From DASUSH01 sp036375215 (lineage in GTDB: Bacteria > Actinomycetota > Thermoleophilia > Solirubrobacterales > 70-9): a DNA stretch of 14,406 nt. Below, one piece after another: positions 6,702 to 12,873 of this stretch; the stretch's first letter is position 1; each line of letters begins with the position of its first letter. The notes below the pieces were generated by a model. That model made no database searches. It was not told the DNA's origin and saw only the letters and a list, made by a program, of their open reading frames with translations. A program made the translations under genes and the position numbers. The stretch is from NCBI GenBank assembly GCA_036375215.1, contig DASUSH010000032.1, forward strand, positions 1 to 14,406. Reading direction: 5' to 3'.

Positions 6702-7709
6702 CTACGGGGCCCCGGTCGTCTCCTCGCACTTCATGGCGCCCTTGGTGACGAACTTGTCCTTGCCGCTGCCGCCCGAGCACTTGTCCGTCTTCGGGCCGCC
6801 CTCGAGGCGGTCGTTGCCGTCGCCGCCGCGAGGCTCGTCCTTGCCGCCGCCCGAGCGCGAACCCGCGCTCGGGTGGTGGTCGCCGAAGATCTCGTCGTTG
6901 CCGTCGCCACCGAGCATGTTGAGGTCGTTTCCGTTGCCGCTCGCCTCGCCCGCGGCGAAGTTGTCGCCGACGAGGATGTCGTCGCCGTCGCCGCCGTTGA
7001 TGATCGGCGAGTCGCTGCCCGCGCCGATCGCGTCGCCGCGGCTCGAGAAGCAGTCGCCGACGATCAGCTCGGTGTCGCCGCCGACCCCGACGAAGTCGAT
7101 GCCGCTGTCGTTCGGCTCGCCGTTCATCTTGTCGGAGCCGCCGCTGCAGTGGGCGGTGCCGGAGCCGTGCACGGCCGCGTCGCCAACCTCGAAGTCGGTT
7201 CCGGTGAGGCCGTTGATCTCGTCGTCGCCGGAGCCGGTGGCGTCACCCGAGCCGTCGGAGAAGTAGGTGCCGACGAGGGCGTCGCCGATCAGCTCGTCGC
7301 TGCCGGGGCCGCCTGAGATGTCGTCGTTGCCGGACCCCTCGGCACCCGCCGGGGAGAAGGCGTCGCCGACGATGATGTCGTTGCCGTCGCCGCCGTTCAG
7401 CTTGTCGTTGCCGCCACCCGAGACCGGCGAGTCCTCGGAGTACGCGTCGCCGATGATCACGTCGTTGCCCTGGCCGCCTGCGAGGTCGTCGTCGCCGGGC
7501 GTCCCGATCATCAGGTCGTCGCCCTTGGTGCCCTGCTCGCGCAGGACGAGCCCTTCGCGCAGGACGAAGCCGCCGCCTCCCGCGGCGCCCTCGGCCGCGG
7601 CCTCCTGGTCGGTCGCCCCGCTTCCGAGCGCCGGCTGCCCGGCGCCCAGCGCGAGCGCCGTCAGCGCGCTCGTAACGACGGTGAATCGCAATCTTGCCCT
7701 AGTCGACAC
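6702..7709 (-). CDS. Secreted RTX-like Asp/Gly-repeat protein (paralogue 2)
   Basis: This 335-residue protein has an Arg-rich start, a hydrophobic signal sequence (TVVTSALTALALGAG) and then repeated Gly/Asp units. The units alternate short RTX-type turns (GGxGND) with a characteristic VGDxxSxxGxAxG stretch, giving a period of about 25-30 residues. RTX repeats bind calcium in folded beta rolls outside the cell; calcium binding is inferred here because many units deviate from the nonapeptide consensus. Four Cys near the C-terminus (contexts HCSGG, GDCFS, KCSGG, KCEE) are conserved in the neighbouring paralogue and could form disulfides. I chose the GTG at 7709 because GGGAGGA (7716-7722) lies 6 bases upstream. 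The in-frame ATG at 7742 would place 11 residues before a typical signal peptide. Confidence 0.87.
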   Translation of the reverse strand: MSTRARLRFTVVTSALTALALGAGQPALGSGATDQEAAAEGAAGGGGFVLREGLVLREQGTKGDDLMIGTPGDDDLAGGQGNDVIIGDAYSEDSPVSGGGNDKLNGGDGNDIIVGDAFSPAGAEGSGNDDISGGPGSDELIGDALVGTYFSDGSGDATGSGDDEINGLTGTDFEVGDAAVHGSGTAHCSGGSDKMNGEPNDSGIDFVGVGGDTELIVGDCFSSRGDAIGAGSDSPIINGGDGDDILVGDNFAAGEASGNGNDLNMLGGDGNDEIFGDHHPSAGSRSGGGKDEPRGGDGNDRLEGGPKTDKCSGGSGKDKFVTKGAMKCEETTGAP

Positions 7710-7715
7710 GGATGG

Positions 7716-7722
7716 TCCTCCC
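7716..7722 (-). promoter_or_regulatory. Strong ribosome binding site deciding a GTG start
   Basis: On the minus strand GGGAGGA ends 6 bases before the GTG at 7709. It is the best Shine-Dalgarno match in the window and fixes the start of the RTX-like gene, 11 codons inside the longest reading frame. Confidence 0.7.
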
Positions 7723-7762
7723 GACTGGTTTGCCCACAGCAAGGTCTAGCCCCTCTCGCTCG

Positions 7763-7791
7763 ATTATCCCCCAAGATCCGGCCCGGGAAAC
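7763..7791 (-). promoter_or_regulatory. Candidate promoter of RTX-like paralogue 2
   Basis: On the minus strand GTTTCC (7786-7791), a 17-base spacer and GATAAT (7763-7768) lie about 55 bases upstream of the GTG start. GATAAT is close to the TATAAT consensus. The GTTT element together with the G-run before GATAAT also recalls stress-type SigB/SigF promoters (GTTT...GGGTAT), so the sigma factor is uncertain. Confidence 0.4.
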
Positions 7792-7849
7792 GGGTCCGCG
7801 GAAGGCGGGTACGGTCGAGGCGGAATTCAGCCGATCGGTGGCCATCGGC

Positions 7850-9124
7850 CTAGGGATCCCCCGTGGTCTCTTCGCAGGCCTGGGGGCCCTTCTTCGTGAA
7901 CTTGTCCTTGCCCGGGCCGCCCGAGCAGAGGTCCTTCTTCGGGCCGCCCTCGAGGGTGTCGTCCCCCTTGCCGCCGCGCGAGTGGTCCTTGCCGCCGCCG
8001 GAGACGATCGCCGAGCCGGGATGGTGGTCGCCGAAGAGGCGATCGTCGCCGCCGCCGCCGAGCATGTTCGGGTCGGAGCCGTTGCCGCTCGCCTCGCCGT
8101 GCGGGGCGTAGCTGTCGCCGACGAGGACGTCGTCGCCGTCGCCGCCGTTGATGATCGGGCGGTCCCCGGCCGCGCCGAGCGCGCTGCCGCCGGTGGAGTA
8201 GCAGTCGCCGACGAGCAGCTCGGTGGAGTTGCCGAAGCCCGAGACGTCCGGGCCGTCGCCGGCGTTGGTCTCGCCGTTCAGCTTGTCCGAGCCGGCGCTC
8301 GAGCAGTCGGCGAGCCCGGGGCCGAAGACCGCCGCGTCGCCGACCACGAGGTCCGTGTCCGGAAAGCCGTTGACCTCGTCGTCGCCGCCCCCGGTCGCAC
8401 CGGCCTCGGGCGAGGAGACCTCGTCGTCATAGCTGCCGACGAGCGCGTCGCCGACCTCGACGTCGTTGCCCTCGCCGCCGGTCAGCTTGTCGTTCCCGGT
8501 GCCCAGCGCGCCGAAGTTGGAGTAGGCGTCGCCGACGACGACGTCGGCGCCGTCGTGGCCGTCGACCGTGTCGTTGCCGGTGCCCTGCGCCGGTCCCGCC
8601 GTCGAATAGGCGTCGCCGACGACGACGTCCGTTCCGCCGCCGCCCTTGAGATCGTCGGCGCCGTCGCCGCTCGCGGGACCTCTGGTCGAGTACTCGTCGC
8701 CCACCAGGATCTCCCCGTCCGGGCCGCCCTCGAAGCGATCGTCGCCGCGGCCGCCGATCGCGACGTTGTGGCCCGCGAAGGTGCAGATCAGGTCGTTGCC
8801 CCCGCCGCCGTCGATGAAATCGTCGCGGTTGGTCCCGTGGATCACGTCCCGGTCATCGCCACCGATCAGGCTGGTCTGGTCGAACCCGTTGCCGATCGTC
8901 ACCTTCTCGCCGAGGCACGTGAGGCCGCCGCCGCCCGCGGCGCTGCCGGTGAGGACCAGGGTGGGCACCACGACCGCGAGGGCGACCACCACGGCAACGC
9001 CCAGCCTGTCCGGCTTGTATCGCCCGCCTGCGATGAGAAAACGGTACCCCAGACGACCCGGCGTGCAATCCGTAGGAACCCGTACATCGCCGGGATCCGC
9101 TCTTCGGCATGCTTCTGTGCGCAT
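7850..9124 (-). CDS. Membrane-anchored or secreted RTX-like Asp/Gly-repeat protein (paralogue 1)
   Basis: The frame spans up to 424 residues. A hydrophobic segment (about 43-60, VAVVVALAVVVPTLVLTG) is followed by a large repeat region whose units match those of the downstream paralogue, including VVGDAYSxxGxAxGxGND. From about residue 215 to the end the two proteins align nearly without gaps (IINGGDGDD, GDHHP, GGPGKDKF, CEETTG), so one arose by duplication; this copy has extra repeat units. Cys conserved in both lie near the C-terminus, with two more here just after the hydrophobic segment. The start is unresolved. The ATG at 9124 overlaps the exonuclease start and gives a 42-residue pre-segment, while GTG codons at 8992 and 8989 begin inside the hydrophobic segment with weak ribosome sites. 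Calcium binding is inferred from the repeat family. Confidence 0.83.
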   Translation of the reverse strand: MRTEACRRADPGDVRVPTDCTPGRLGYRFLIAGGRYKPDRLGVAVVVALAVVVPTLVLTGSAAGGGGLTCLGEKVTIGNGFDQTSLIGGDDRDVIHGTNRDDFIDGGGGNDLICTFAGHNVAIGGRGDDRFEGGPDGEILVGDEYSTRGPASGDGADDLKGGGGTDVVVGDAYSTAGPAQGTGNDTVDGHDGADVVVGDAYSNFGALGTGNDKLTGGEGNDVEVGDALVGSYDDEVSSPEAGATGGGDDEVNGFPDTDLVVGDAAVFGPGLADCSSAGSDKLNGETNAGDGPDVSGFGNSTELLVGDCYSTGGSALGAAGDRPIINGGDGDDVLVGDSYAPHGEASGNGSDPNMLGGGGDDRLFGDHHPGSAIVSGGGKDHSRGGKGDDTLEGGPKKDLCSGGPGKDKFTKKGPQACEETTGDP

Positions 9125-9986
9125 GCCCGGCCCGCTCCTCGCCGTCGACGCCCCGTCGATGCTCTTCCGCGCCTTCTACGCGCTGCCCGACTCGATCAAG
9201 GGCGCCGACGGCAGACCCGTCAACGCCCTGCTCGGGTCGGCGAACCTGATCCTGCGCGAGGTCGAGGAGCACGAGCCGCGCGCGGTCGTCCTCTGCTTCG
9301 GCCCCGACGCAGCCACCTACCGGGTCGAGCTCTACTCCGGCTACCACGCCGAGCGCCCGGAGGTGCCCGACGACCTGGCGCCCCAGTTCGCCGCGTGCGG
9401 CGAGTTCTTCGAGGCGTTCGGCTGGACCGTCGCGAGCCACGACTCGCTCGAGGCCGACGACCTGCTCGGCACCTACGCCCGGCTTGAGTCCGAGGCGGGC
9501 GGCAGGACGCTCCTGCTCACCGGGGACCGCGACATGTTCCAGTGCGCGACCGACGACGTCACCGTGCTCTACGTCCGCACCGGGGGCAAGGCCGGCGCCG
9601 AAGTCGTCGGTCCCGCCGAGGTCCGCGAGCGCTACGGGATCGACCCCGAGCTGGTGCCCGACTTCATCGCGCTGCGCGGGGACCCCTCCGACGGGATCCC
9701 CGGGGCGAAGGGCGTCGGCGAGAAGACCGCGGCCGAGCTCCTGCGCGAGCACGGGTCGCTCGAGGGCGTGCTCGACGCCGCGATCCGGATCCCGAAGCCG
9801 AAGCTCCGCACGACCCTGATCGAGTCGCGGGACGAACTGCTCGCCTACAAGGACATCGCCACCCTTCGCGACGCGGGCGTCGAGCGCCCGCGGGACCGCG
9901 CCACCGACTGGGAGGGCGGCGCCGGGGCCGCCTACGAGAAGGGCATGAAGGTCCTCTCGAAGCGGCTGCTGGAGAAGGCCGGCTAG
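9123..9986 (+). CDS. Stand-alone 5'-3' exonuclease (FEN/Pol I N-terminal type)
   Basis: This 287-residue flap endonuclease-family nuclease equals the 5' nuclease domain of DNA polymerase I without a polymerase. It would act on 5' flaps or RNA primers during replication and repair. Motifs: LAVDAPSMLFRAFYALP (Asp9), EADD (110-113), TGDRD (Asp135, Asp137), and GDPSDGIPGAKGVGEKTA with Asp187, Asp190 and a helix-hairpin-helix. Two departures from the Taq/E. coli pattern are visible. The Asp of the VFDAK motif is Gly60 (CFGPD), and the Lys of the YKANR-like segment is His75 (GYHAER). The arch Arg67 is kept. An in-frame GTG at 9117 is a possible alternative start, and no strong ribosome site precedes either. 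Its stop codon overlaps that of the convergent gene. Confidence 0.92.
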   Translation: MPGPLLAVDAPSMLFRAFYALPDSIKGADGRPVNALLGSANLILREVEEHEPRAVVLCFGPDAATYRVELYSGYHAERPEVPDDLAPQFAACGEFFEAFGWTVASHDSLEADDLLGTYARLESEAGGRTLLLTGDRDMFQCATDDVTVLYVRTGGKAGAEVVGPAEVRERYGIDPELVPDFIALRGDPSDGIPGAKGVGEKTAAELLREHGSLEGVLDAAIRIPKPKLRTTLIESRDELLAYKDIATLRDAGVERPRDRATDWEGGAGAAYEKGMKVLSKRLLEKAG

Positions 9987-10336
9987 TCCTCGGCGAGCTC
10001 GGGGATGTGGCGCTCGAGGTGGAGCGCCATCGTCCTGCGCACCCACTCCCGGGTGGCCGGATCGGCGAGCCGGTAGCGGCCGATCAGCATCTTCTGGTCG
10101 GTGAGTGGCAGCCCGGCGATCTCCCAGCTGGTCGCGAGCCGCTCGAAGAGGAGCTCCTCGCGCCGGGCCCAGGCGTCCTCCCGCGACGTCGCGGCGGCGG
10201 CCGGGCCCTCGCCGATCTTCGCGATCGTGCCCGCGCTCAGCGAGCGGCGCAGCGTGAGCACGTTGCCGTCGGCGTCCGTATAGCTCTCGGTCGGCGCCTT
10301 CGGGCGGGGACGGCGCTTGCCTTTCCGCTTCGCCAT
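9983..10336 (-). CDS. Small basic protein of unknown function
   Basis: I do not recognise this 117-residue protein. Its first 15 residues are very basic (AKRKGKRRPRPK). A short YTDADGNVLTLRRSLS segment follows, then a helical region rich in Arg, Glu and Trp (DAWARREELLFERLATSWE and DPATREWVRRTMALHLERH). No signal peptide, membrane segment, Cys motif or catalytic signature is visible. The basic tail suggests nucleic acid or ribosome contact, but this is only a guess. The gene is convergent with the exonuclease and the two stop codons share the tetranucleotide CTAG (9983-9986). It is divergent from the FUSC gene with 14 bases between starts and has no clear ribosome site, so it may be leaderless. 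Confidence 0.75.
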   Translation of the reverse strand: MAKRKGKRRPRPKAPTESYTDADGNVLTLRRSLSAGTIAKIGEGPAAAATSREDAWARREELLFERLATSWEIAGLPLTDQKMLIGRYRLADPATREWVRRTMALHLERHIPELAED

Positions 10337-10350
10337 CCGTGGAAGGCTAA

Positions 10351-11460
10351 GTGGGTGACTCCCCCCGGCGGCGGCCGATGAAGGCCGAGGACTGGCGATT
10401 CAAGGCGCCGCTCGGCCCGCCCCTCCGCCGCGCTCTCGTCGCGGGCATCCCGGTCGGCGGGATGATCCTGCTCGACCTCGGCCTGTCGGCGGGCCAGCTC
10501 GCCGGGCTCGGCGTGGGCGCGCTGCTCGGCGGATTCGTCGCCTTCGACAGCCCGAGCGGCCGCACGAGGGCGATCTGGCAGCTCTGCGTCGCCCCCTTCA
10601 TCGCCTTCGCGGGGGCGCTCGGCGCGCTCTCGAGCGACTCCGCCGTGATCGCGGTCGTGACGATGTCCGCCTTCGCGAGCATCGCCGGGTTGACGTTCGC
10701 GGTCTCGCCGCGCGCCTACATCGCCGGTGCCTCGGCGACGCTCGCGCTGCTGATCGCGCAGGGGGTGACCCCCGAGGTCTCCGACGCGCTCGAGGTCTTC
10801 GCCCTCGCCGGGGTCGGCACGCTCCTGCAGGCGGGGTTCTCGATCGCGGTCTCGCTGGTGGACCGCGTGCGCGAGCGGATCGAGCCGCGCGCCGCGATCG
10901 TCACCACGCGCGCCGCGATCACGGCGAACCTCGGGTTCGCCTCGGTCGCCTTCCGCCACGCCCTGCGCTGGGGAATCGCGCTCGGCGCCGGCGTCGCCGT
11001 CTACCGCGTCCTCGACCTGGGCCAGCACGGGTACTGGGTGCCGCTCACGGTCCTCTTCGTCCTGCGCCCCAGCTACGGCGAGACGCTCCAGCGGATCGCT
11101 ATGCGCGGCAGCGGCACCGTCCTCGGCCTCTTGATCGCGACGCCCGTCGCGGAGCTCTTGGGCGGGATCGAGACGCTCGAAGCGCTCGCGATCGTGCTCG
11201 CCGCCGCGCTCTCCTTCGCGCTGCTCGCGATCGAGTACGCGCTCTTCACCGCCGCGATCACCGCCTTCGCGGTGATCTACGCGCACGCCTTCGGCCAGCC
11301 TGCCTTCGAGGCGGCCGACGAGCGGGCGGTCGCGACGGCCATCGGCCTCGTCATCTGCGGCCTCGCCTTCGCCGTGTTCCGCGACCGCTCCCCGGACGGG
11401 GTCCCCGCGACGGCATCAGCGCGCTCGCGGCACCTGCCACCGGAGGGGTCAGACCCCTAG
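10351..11460 (+). CDS. FUSC-family membrane protein (aromatic acid exporter-like)
   Basis: This 369-residue integral membrane protein has two blocks of hydrophobic segments. Block one lies at about 28-170 (about six helices), with a charged cytoplasmic linker at 171-200. Block two at about 203-343 carries the family hallmark YWVPLTVLFVLRPSYG, then R...RGSGTVLG at 248-259. FUSC proteins include fusaric acid resistance and aromatic carboxylic acid efflux pumps; the substrate here is unknown. I chose the GTG at 10351 because GGAAGG (10341-10346) precedes it. An internal ATG at 10378 lacks a ribosome site. The last nine codons and the stop lie inside dispersed repeat copy B, so the repeat may have supplied or altered the C-terminus. 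Confidence 0.87.
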   Translation: MGDSPRRRPMKAEDWRFKAPLGPPLRRALVAGIPVGGMILLDLGLSAGQLAGLGVGALLGGFVAFDSPSGRTRAIWQLCVAPFIAFAGALGALSSDSAVIAVVTMSAFASIAGLTFAVSPRAYIAGASATLALLIAQGVTPEVSDALEVFALAGVGTLLQAGFSIAVSLVDRVRERIEPRAAIVTTRAAITANLGFASVAFRHALRWGIALGAGVAVYRVLDLGQHGYWVPLTVLFVLRPSYGETLQRIAMRGSGTVLGLLIATPVAELLGGIETLEALAIVLAAALSFALLAIEYALFTAAITAFAVIYAHAFGQPAFEAADERAVATAIGLVICGLAFAVFRDRSPDGVPATASARSRHLPPEGSDP

Positions 11461-11485
11461 GGGTCTGACCCCAAAGGGTCAGGTC
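11432..11485. repeat. Dispersed palindromic repeat, copy B (long form with 28-bp palindrome)
   Basis: This segment matches copy A (88-126) at 37 of 39 positions but carries 15 extra bases (11451-11465). The extra segment completes a perfect 28-bp palindrome at 11445-11472. The repeat spans the convergent 3' ends of the FUSC gene (stop TAG at the palindrome centre, 11458-11460) and the hydrolase gene (stop at 11484-11486, minus strand). A long G/C-rich palindrome between convergent genes could act as a two-way terminator, although U tracts are absent on both sides. Sequence and symmetry are read directly; function is inferred. Confidence 0.8.
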
Positions 11486-12428
11486 AGGCGGCGGCGCGCA
11501 GGTGGCGGCGGTGCGCCGTGCGCGAGGTGACCAGCGCCTTCCAGTCCTCGTCGTCGAGCCAGTGCGGCTCGGTGGTCGCGAGGAAGTCGGCGAGGACCGC
11601 GGCGAGCCCCTCGGGGTCCTCGAGGTGCGGGAAGTGGGCGGCCTTCGGCAGCGTCTCGAAGCGCGAGTTCGGGATCAGCTCGTGGGCCCGGCGGCCGTGC
11701 TCGAGCGGGATCGTGTTGTCGCGCTCGCCCCAGACGATCATCGTCGGCACGGGGCCCAGTAGGTAGAGGCGGTCGGAGGCGCTCACGCGCTGCCCGCGGA
11801 AGTCGATCACCGAGCGCAGGGTCTGCAGGAAGGCGACCCGGGCCCCCTTGCGCTCGAGCGGCCGCAGGGCGCGGACGACCGCGCGCAGGTACTTGCCGCG
11901 CCGCGAGCCCCGCTCGTCGAGCCGCGCGGCGGTCATCGAGAGGGCGGCGAGCACGCGCGGGTGCGCGGCCGACCACACCGCCGCGTGCGCCCCCGGCAGC
12001 GCCGCGCCGCGCAGCATCGGGCTCACCTCCTGGCCGAGCCCGCCCGCGGAGACGAGGACGAGGCGGCCGACGCGCTCGGGGAACTGCCAGAAGAACTGCA
12101 TCGCGATACCGCCGCCGAGCGAGTGGCCGACGAAGGTCGCCCGCGGCACGTCGATCGCGATCAGGAGGTCGCGGATCGCCGCGGCGTGGGCGCCGATCGA
12201 GTAGTCGCCGCGGGGCGTCGCCGAGTCGCCGTGGCCGATCAGGTCGGGCGCGATCACGCGGTGGGTCTCGGCGAGCCGCAGAGCCACGTCGCGCCAGTGC
12301 CGCGAGGAGTTGACCATGCCGTGGATCAGCACCAGCGGCGGGCCCTCGCCGGCGGCGCGGTAGATCACCCGGTGGCCGTGGAGCTCGACCTCCCAGGCCT
12401 CGAAGTCCTCGTCGGGCACCTGGATCAT
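11484..12428 (-). CDS. Alpha/beta hydrolase
   Basis: This 314-residue alpha/beta-hydrolase-fold enzyme has a complete catalytic set: oxyanion HGM (36-38), nucleophile Ser103 in GHSLGG, acid Asp237 in GERDNTIP and base His265 in AAHFPH. DLIGHGDSA after beta-4 is typical of the esterase/epoxide hydrolase/meta-cleavage hydrolase-like group. The actual substrate cannot be told. There is no signal peptide. The frame stays open upstream to 12854, but the extra 142 residues are Arg-rich, unlike any known domain, and run antisense through the candidate RNA gene. The ATG at 12428 gives a normal family start. No Shine-Dalgarno precedes it; a TAGGGT at 12440-12445 could be a -10 element giving a very short leader. 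The stop codon overlaps the edge of repeat copy B. Confidence 0.92.
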   Translation of the reverse strand: MIQVPDEDFEAWEVELHGHRVIYRAAGEGPPLVLIHGMVNSSRHWRDVALRLAETHRVIAPDLIGHGDSATPRGDYSIGAHAAAIRDLLIAIDVPRATFVGHSLGGGIAMQFFWQFPERVGRLVLVSAGGLGQEVSPMLRGAALPGAHAAVWSAAHPRVLAALSMTAARLDERGSRRGKYLRAVVRALRPLERKGARVAFLQTLRSVIDFRGQRVSASDRLYLLGPVPTMIVWGERDNTIPLEHGRRAHELIPNSRFETLPKAAHFPHLEDPEGLAAVLADFLATTEPHWLDDEDWKALVTSRTAHRRHLRAAA

Positions 12429-12502
12429 GGTCGGCGCGCACCCTACAAGCCCGCCCGGGGCGCATATTCCCGCAAACAGCGAAAAACCCGATCGCGATCC
12501 CC

Positions 12503-12531
12503 TGGACATGCACGGTTCCCCGGGGTAACTT
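12503..12531 (+). promoter_or_regulatory. Sigma70-like promoter of the candidate small RNA
   Basis: TGGACA (12503-12508), a 17-base spacer and TAACTT (12526-12531) match the -35 and -10 consensus with ideal spacing. The next six bases are discriminator, which puts +1 at G12538. That is the first base of the closing helix of the structured element. No plus-strand protein gene follows within the window. Confidence 0.55.
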
Positions 12532-12537
12532 CGCCTT

Positions 12538-12664
12538 GCGACCGGGAGAGAGAAGGAGCCGCGAAGCCAGCGGCACACCGCTCTCGAAGGTGGCCGGCAA
12601 AGCTTCTCAGTGCGAAGGCTACGCACAGGGCAGGCATAGCCGCCGCCACCACCGGTCGCGTTTT
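12538..12664 (+). ncRNA. Candidate structured small RNA (three-way junction, kissing loops)
   Basis: All listed pairs are Watson-Crick. P1 is GCGACCGG (12538-12545) with CCGGTCGC (12652-12659). It encloses two arms. Arm 1 is GAGAG (12546-12550) with CTCTC (12581-12585), capped by GCCGC (12558-12562) with GCGGC (12570-12574) and loop GAAGCCA. Arm 2 is GGTGGCCGGC (12589-12598) with GCCG (12639-12642) plus GCCACC (12645-12650) around a 2-base bulge, capped by GTGCG (12610-12614) with CGCAC (12622-12626) and loop AAGGCTA. Junction linkers are 0, 3 (GAA) and 1 (A) bases. AGCC (12565-12568) in loop 1 can pair with GGCT (12617-12620) in loop 2. TTTT (12661-12664) follows P1. I could not match it to 5S, SRP, 6S, RNase P, tmRNA or a known riboswitch. 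The function is unknown. GC-rich DNA pairs easily, so a covariation test is the key check. Confidence 0.5.
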
Positions 12665-12735
12665 CGTGCCGCAACGCCACCTCACCGCGTCGTCCGCGCT
12701 CCTCCTTACCCTGCGGGCGCGGCATTCGCCGACGG

Positions 12736-12761
12736 CTCGAGGAGATCTGCCCCTCCTCGGG
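12736..12761. terminator. Long hairpin downstream of the HEAT-repeat gene / small RNA
   Basis: CGAGGAG (12738-12744) pairs perfectly with CTCCTCG (12753-12759) around an 8-base loop. A G-U pair and a C-G pair (plus-strand sense) extend it outward to 12736 and 12761. It lies between the end of the minus-strand HEAT-repeat gene and the plus-strand RNA candidate and could end either transcript. No U tract follows on either strand. Confidence 0.3.
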
Positions 12762-12873
12762 ACGCGCGACCGGGGCGCGGTCCTCGGGAGCAGGGCGCCG
12801 CAAGGTCCCAACCCCGGACGCCTTGTGGCTAGCCCGCCCGCTCCCTCTTTCCACCTGGCTAGGCGCCCGGCTC

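Larger units (their letters stand above)
12429..12873. other. 445-base gap without a credible protein gene
   Basis: Open frames here have Arg/Ala/Pro-rich translations and no domain, and the third-position G/C pattern of the flanking genes is lost. The gap holds a candidate RNA gene on the plus strand (12538-12664) with its own promoter, and a long hairpin at 12736-12761. Otherwise it is the leader of the hydrolase gene and the tail of the HEAT-repeat gene. The stretch from 12765 to 12873 shows nothing I can name. Confidence 0.6.

Noticed and set aside
7850..9000. Tandem DNA repeats resembling a CRISPR or satellite array
   Set aside because: The periodic GTCGCCGACGA-type pattern comes from codons of the Asp/Gly protein repeat (VGDxxS); units vary in length and there are no unique spacers.
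8899..9087. Out-of-frame ATG with a short reading frame beginning MYGFLRIARR as the real N-terminus of the RTX-like protein
   Set aside because: It would need a frameshift to join the repeat region. I see no homopolymer at the junction and cannot support an error from the sequence alone.
12538..12660. Glycine, TPP, SAM or c-di-GMP riboswitch, or 5S rRNA, for the structured element
   Set aside because: Short resemblances (GGGAGAG, CTGAGA on the other strand, GGCCGGCAA, CGAAGG) occur, but the required conserved cores and their order are missing, and no gene follows on the plus strand. The 5S-like size and three arms are not matched by 5S sequence.
12429..12854. A 142-residue N-terminal extension of the alpha/beta hydrolase
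   Set aside because: The extension has no known domain or signal peptide, loses the coding pattern of the rest and runs through the structured RNA candidate; the ATG at 12428 gives a normal family length.
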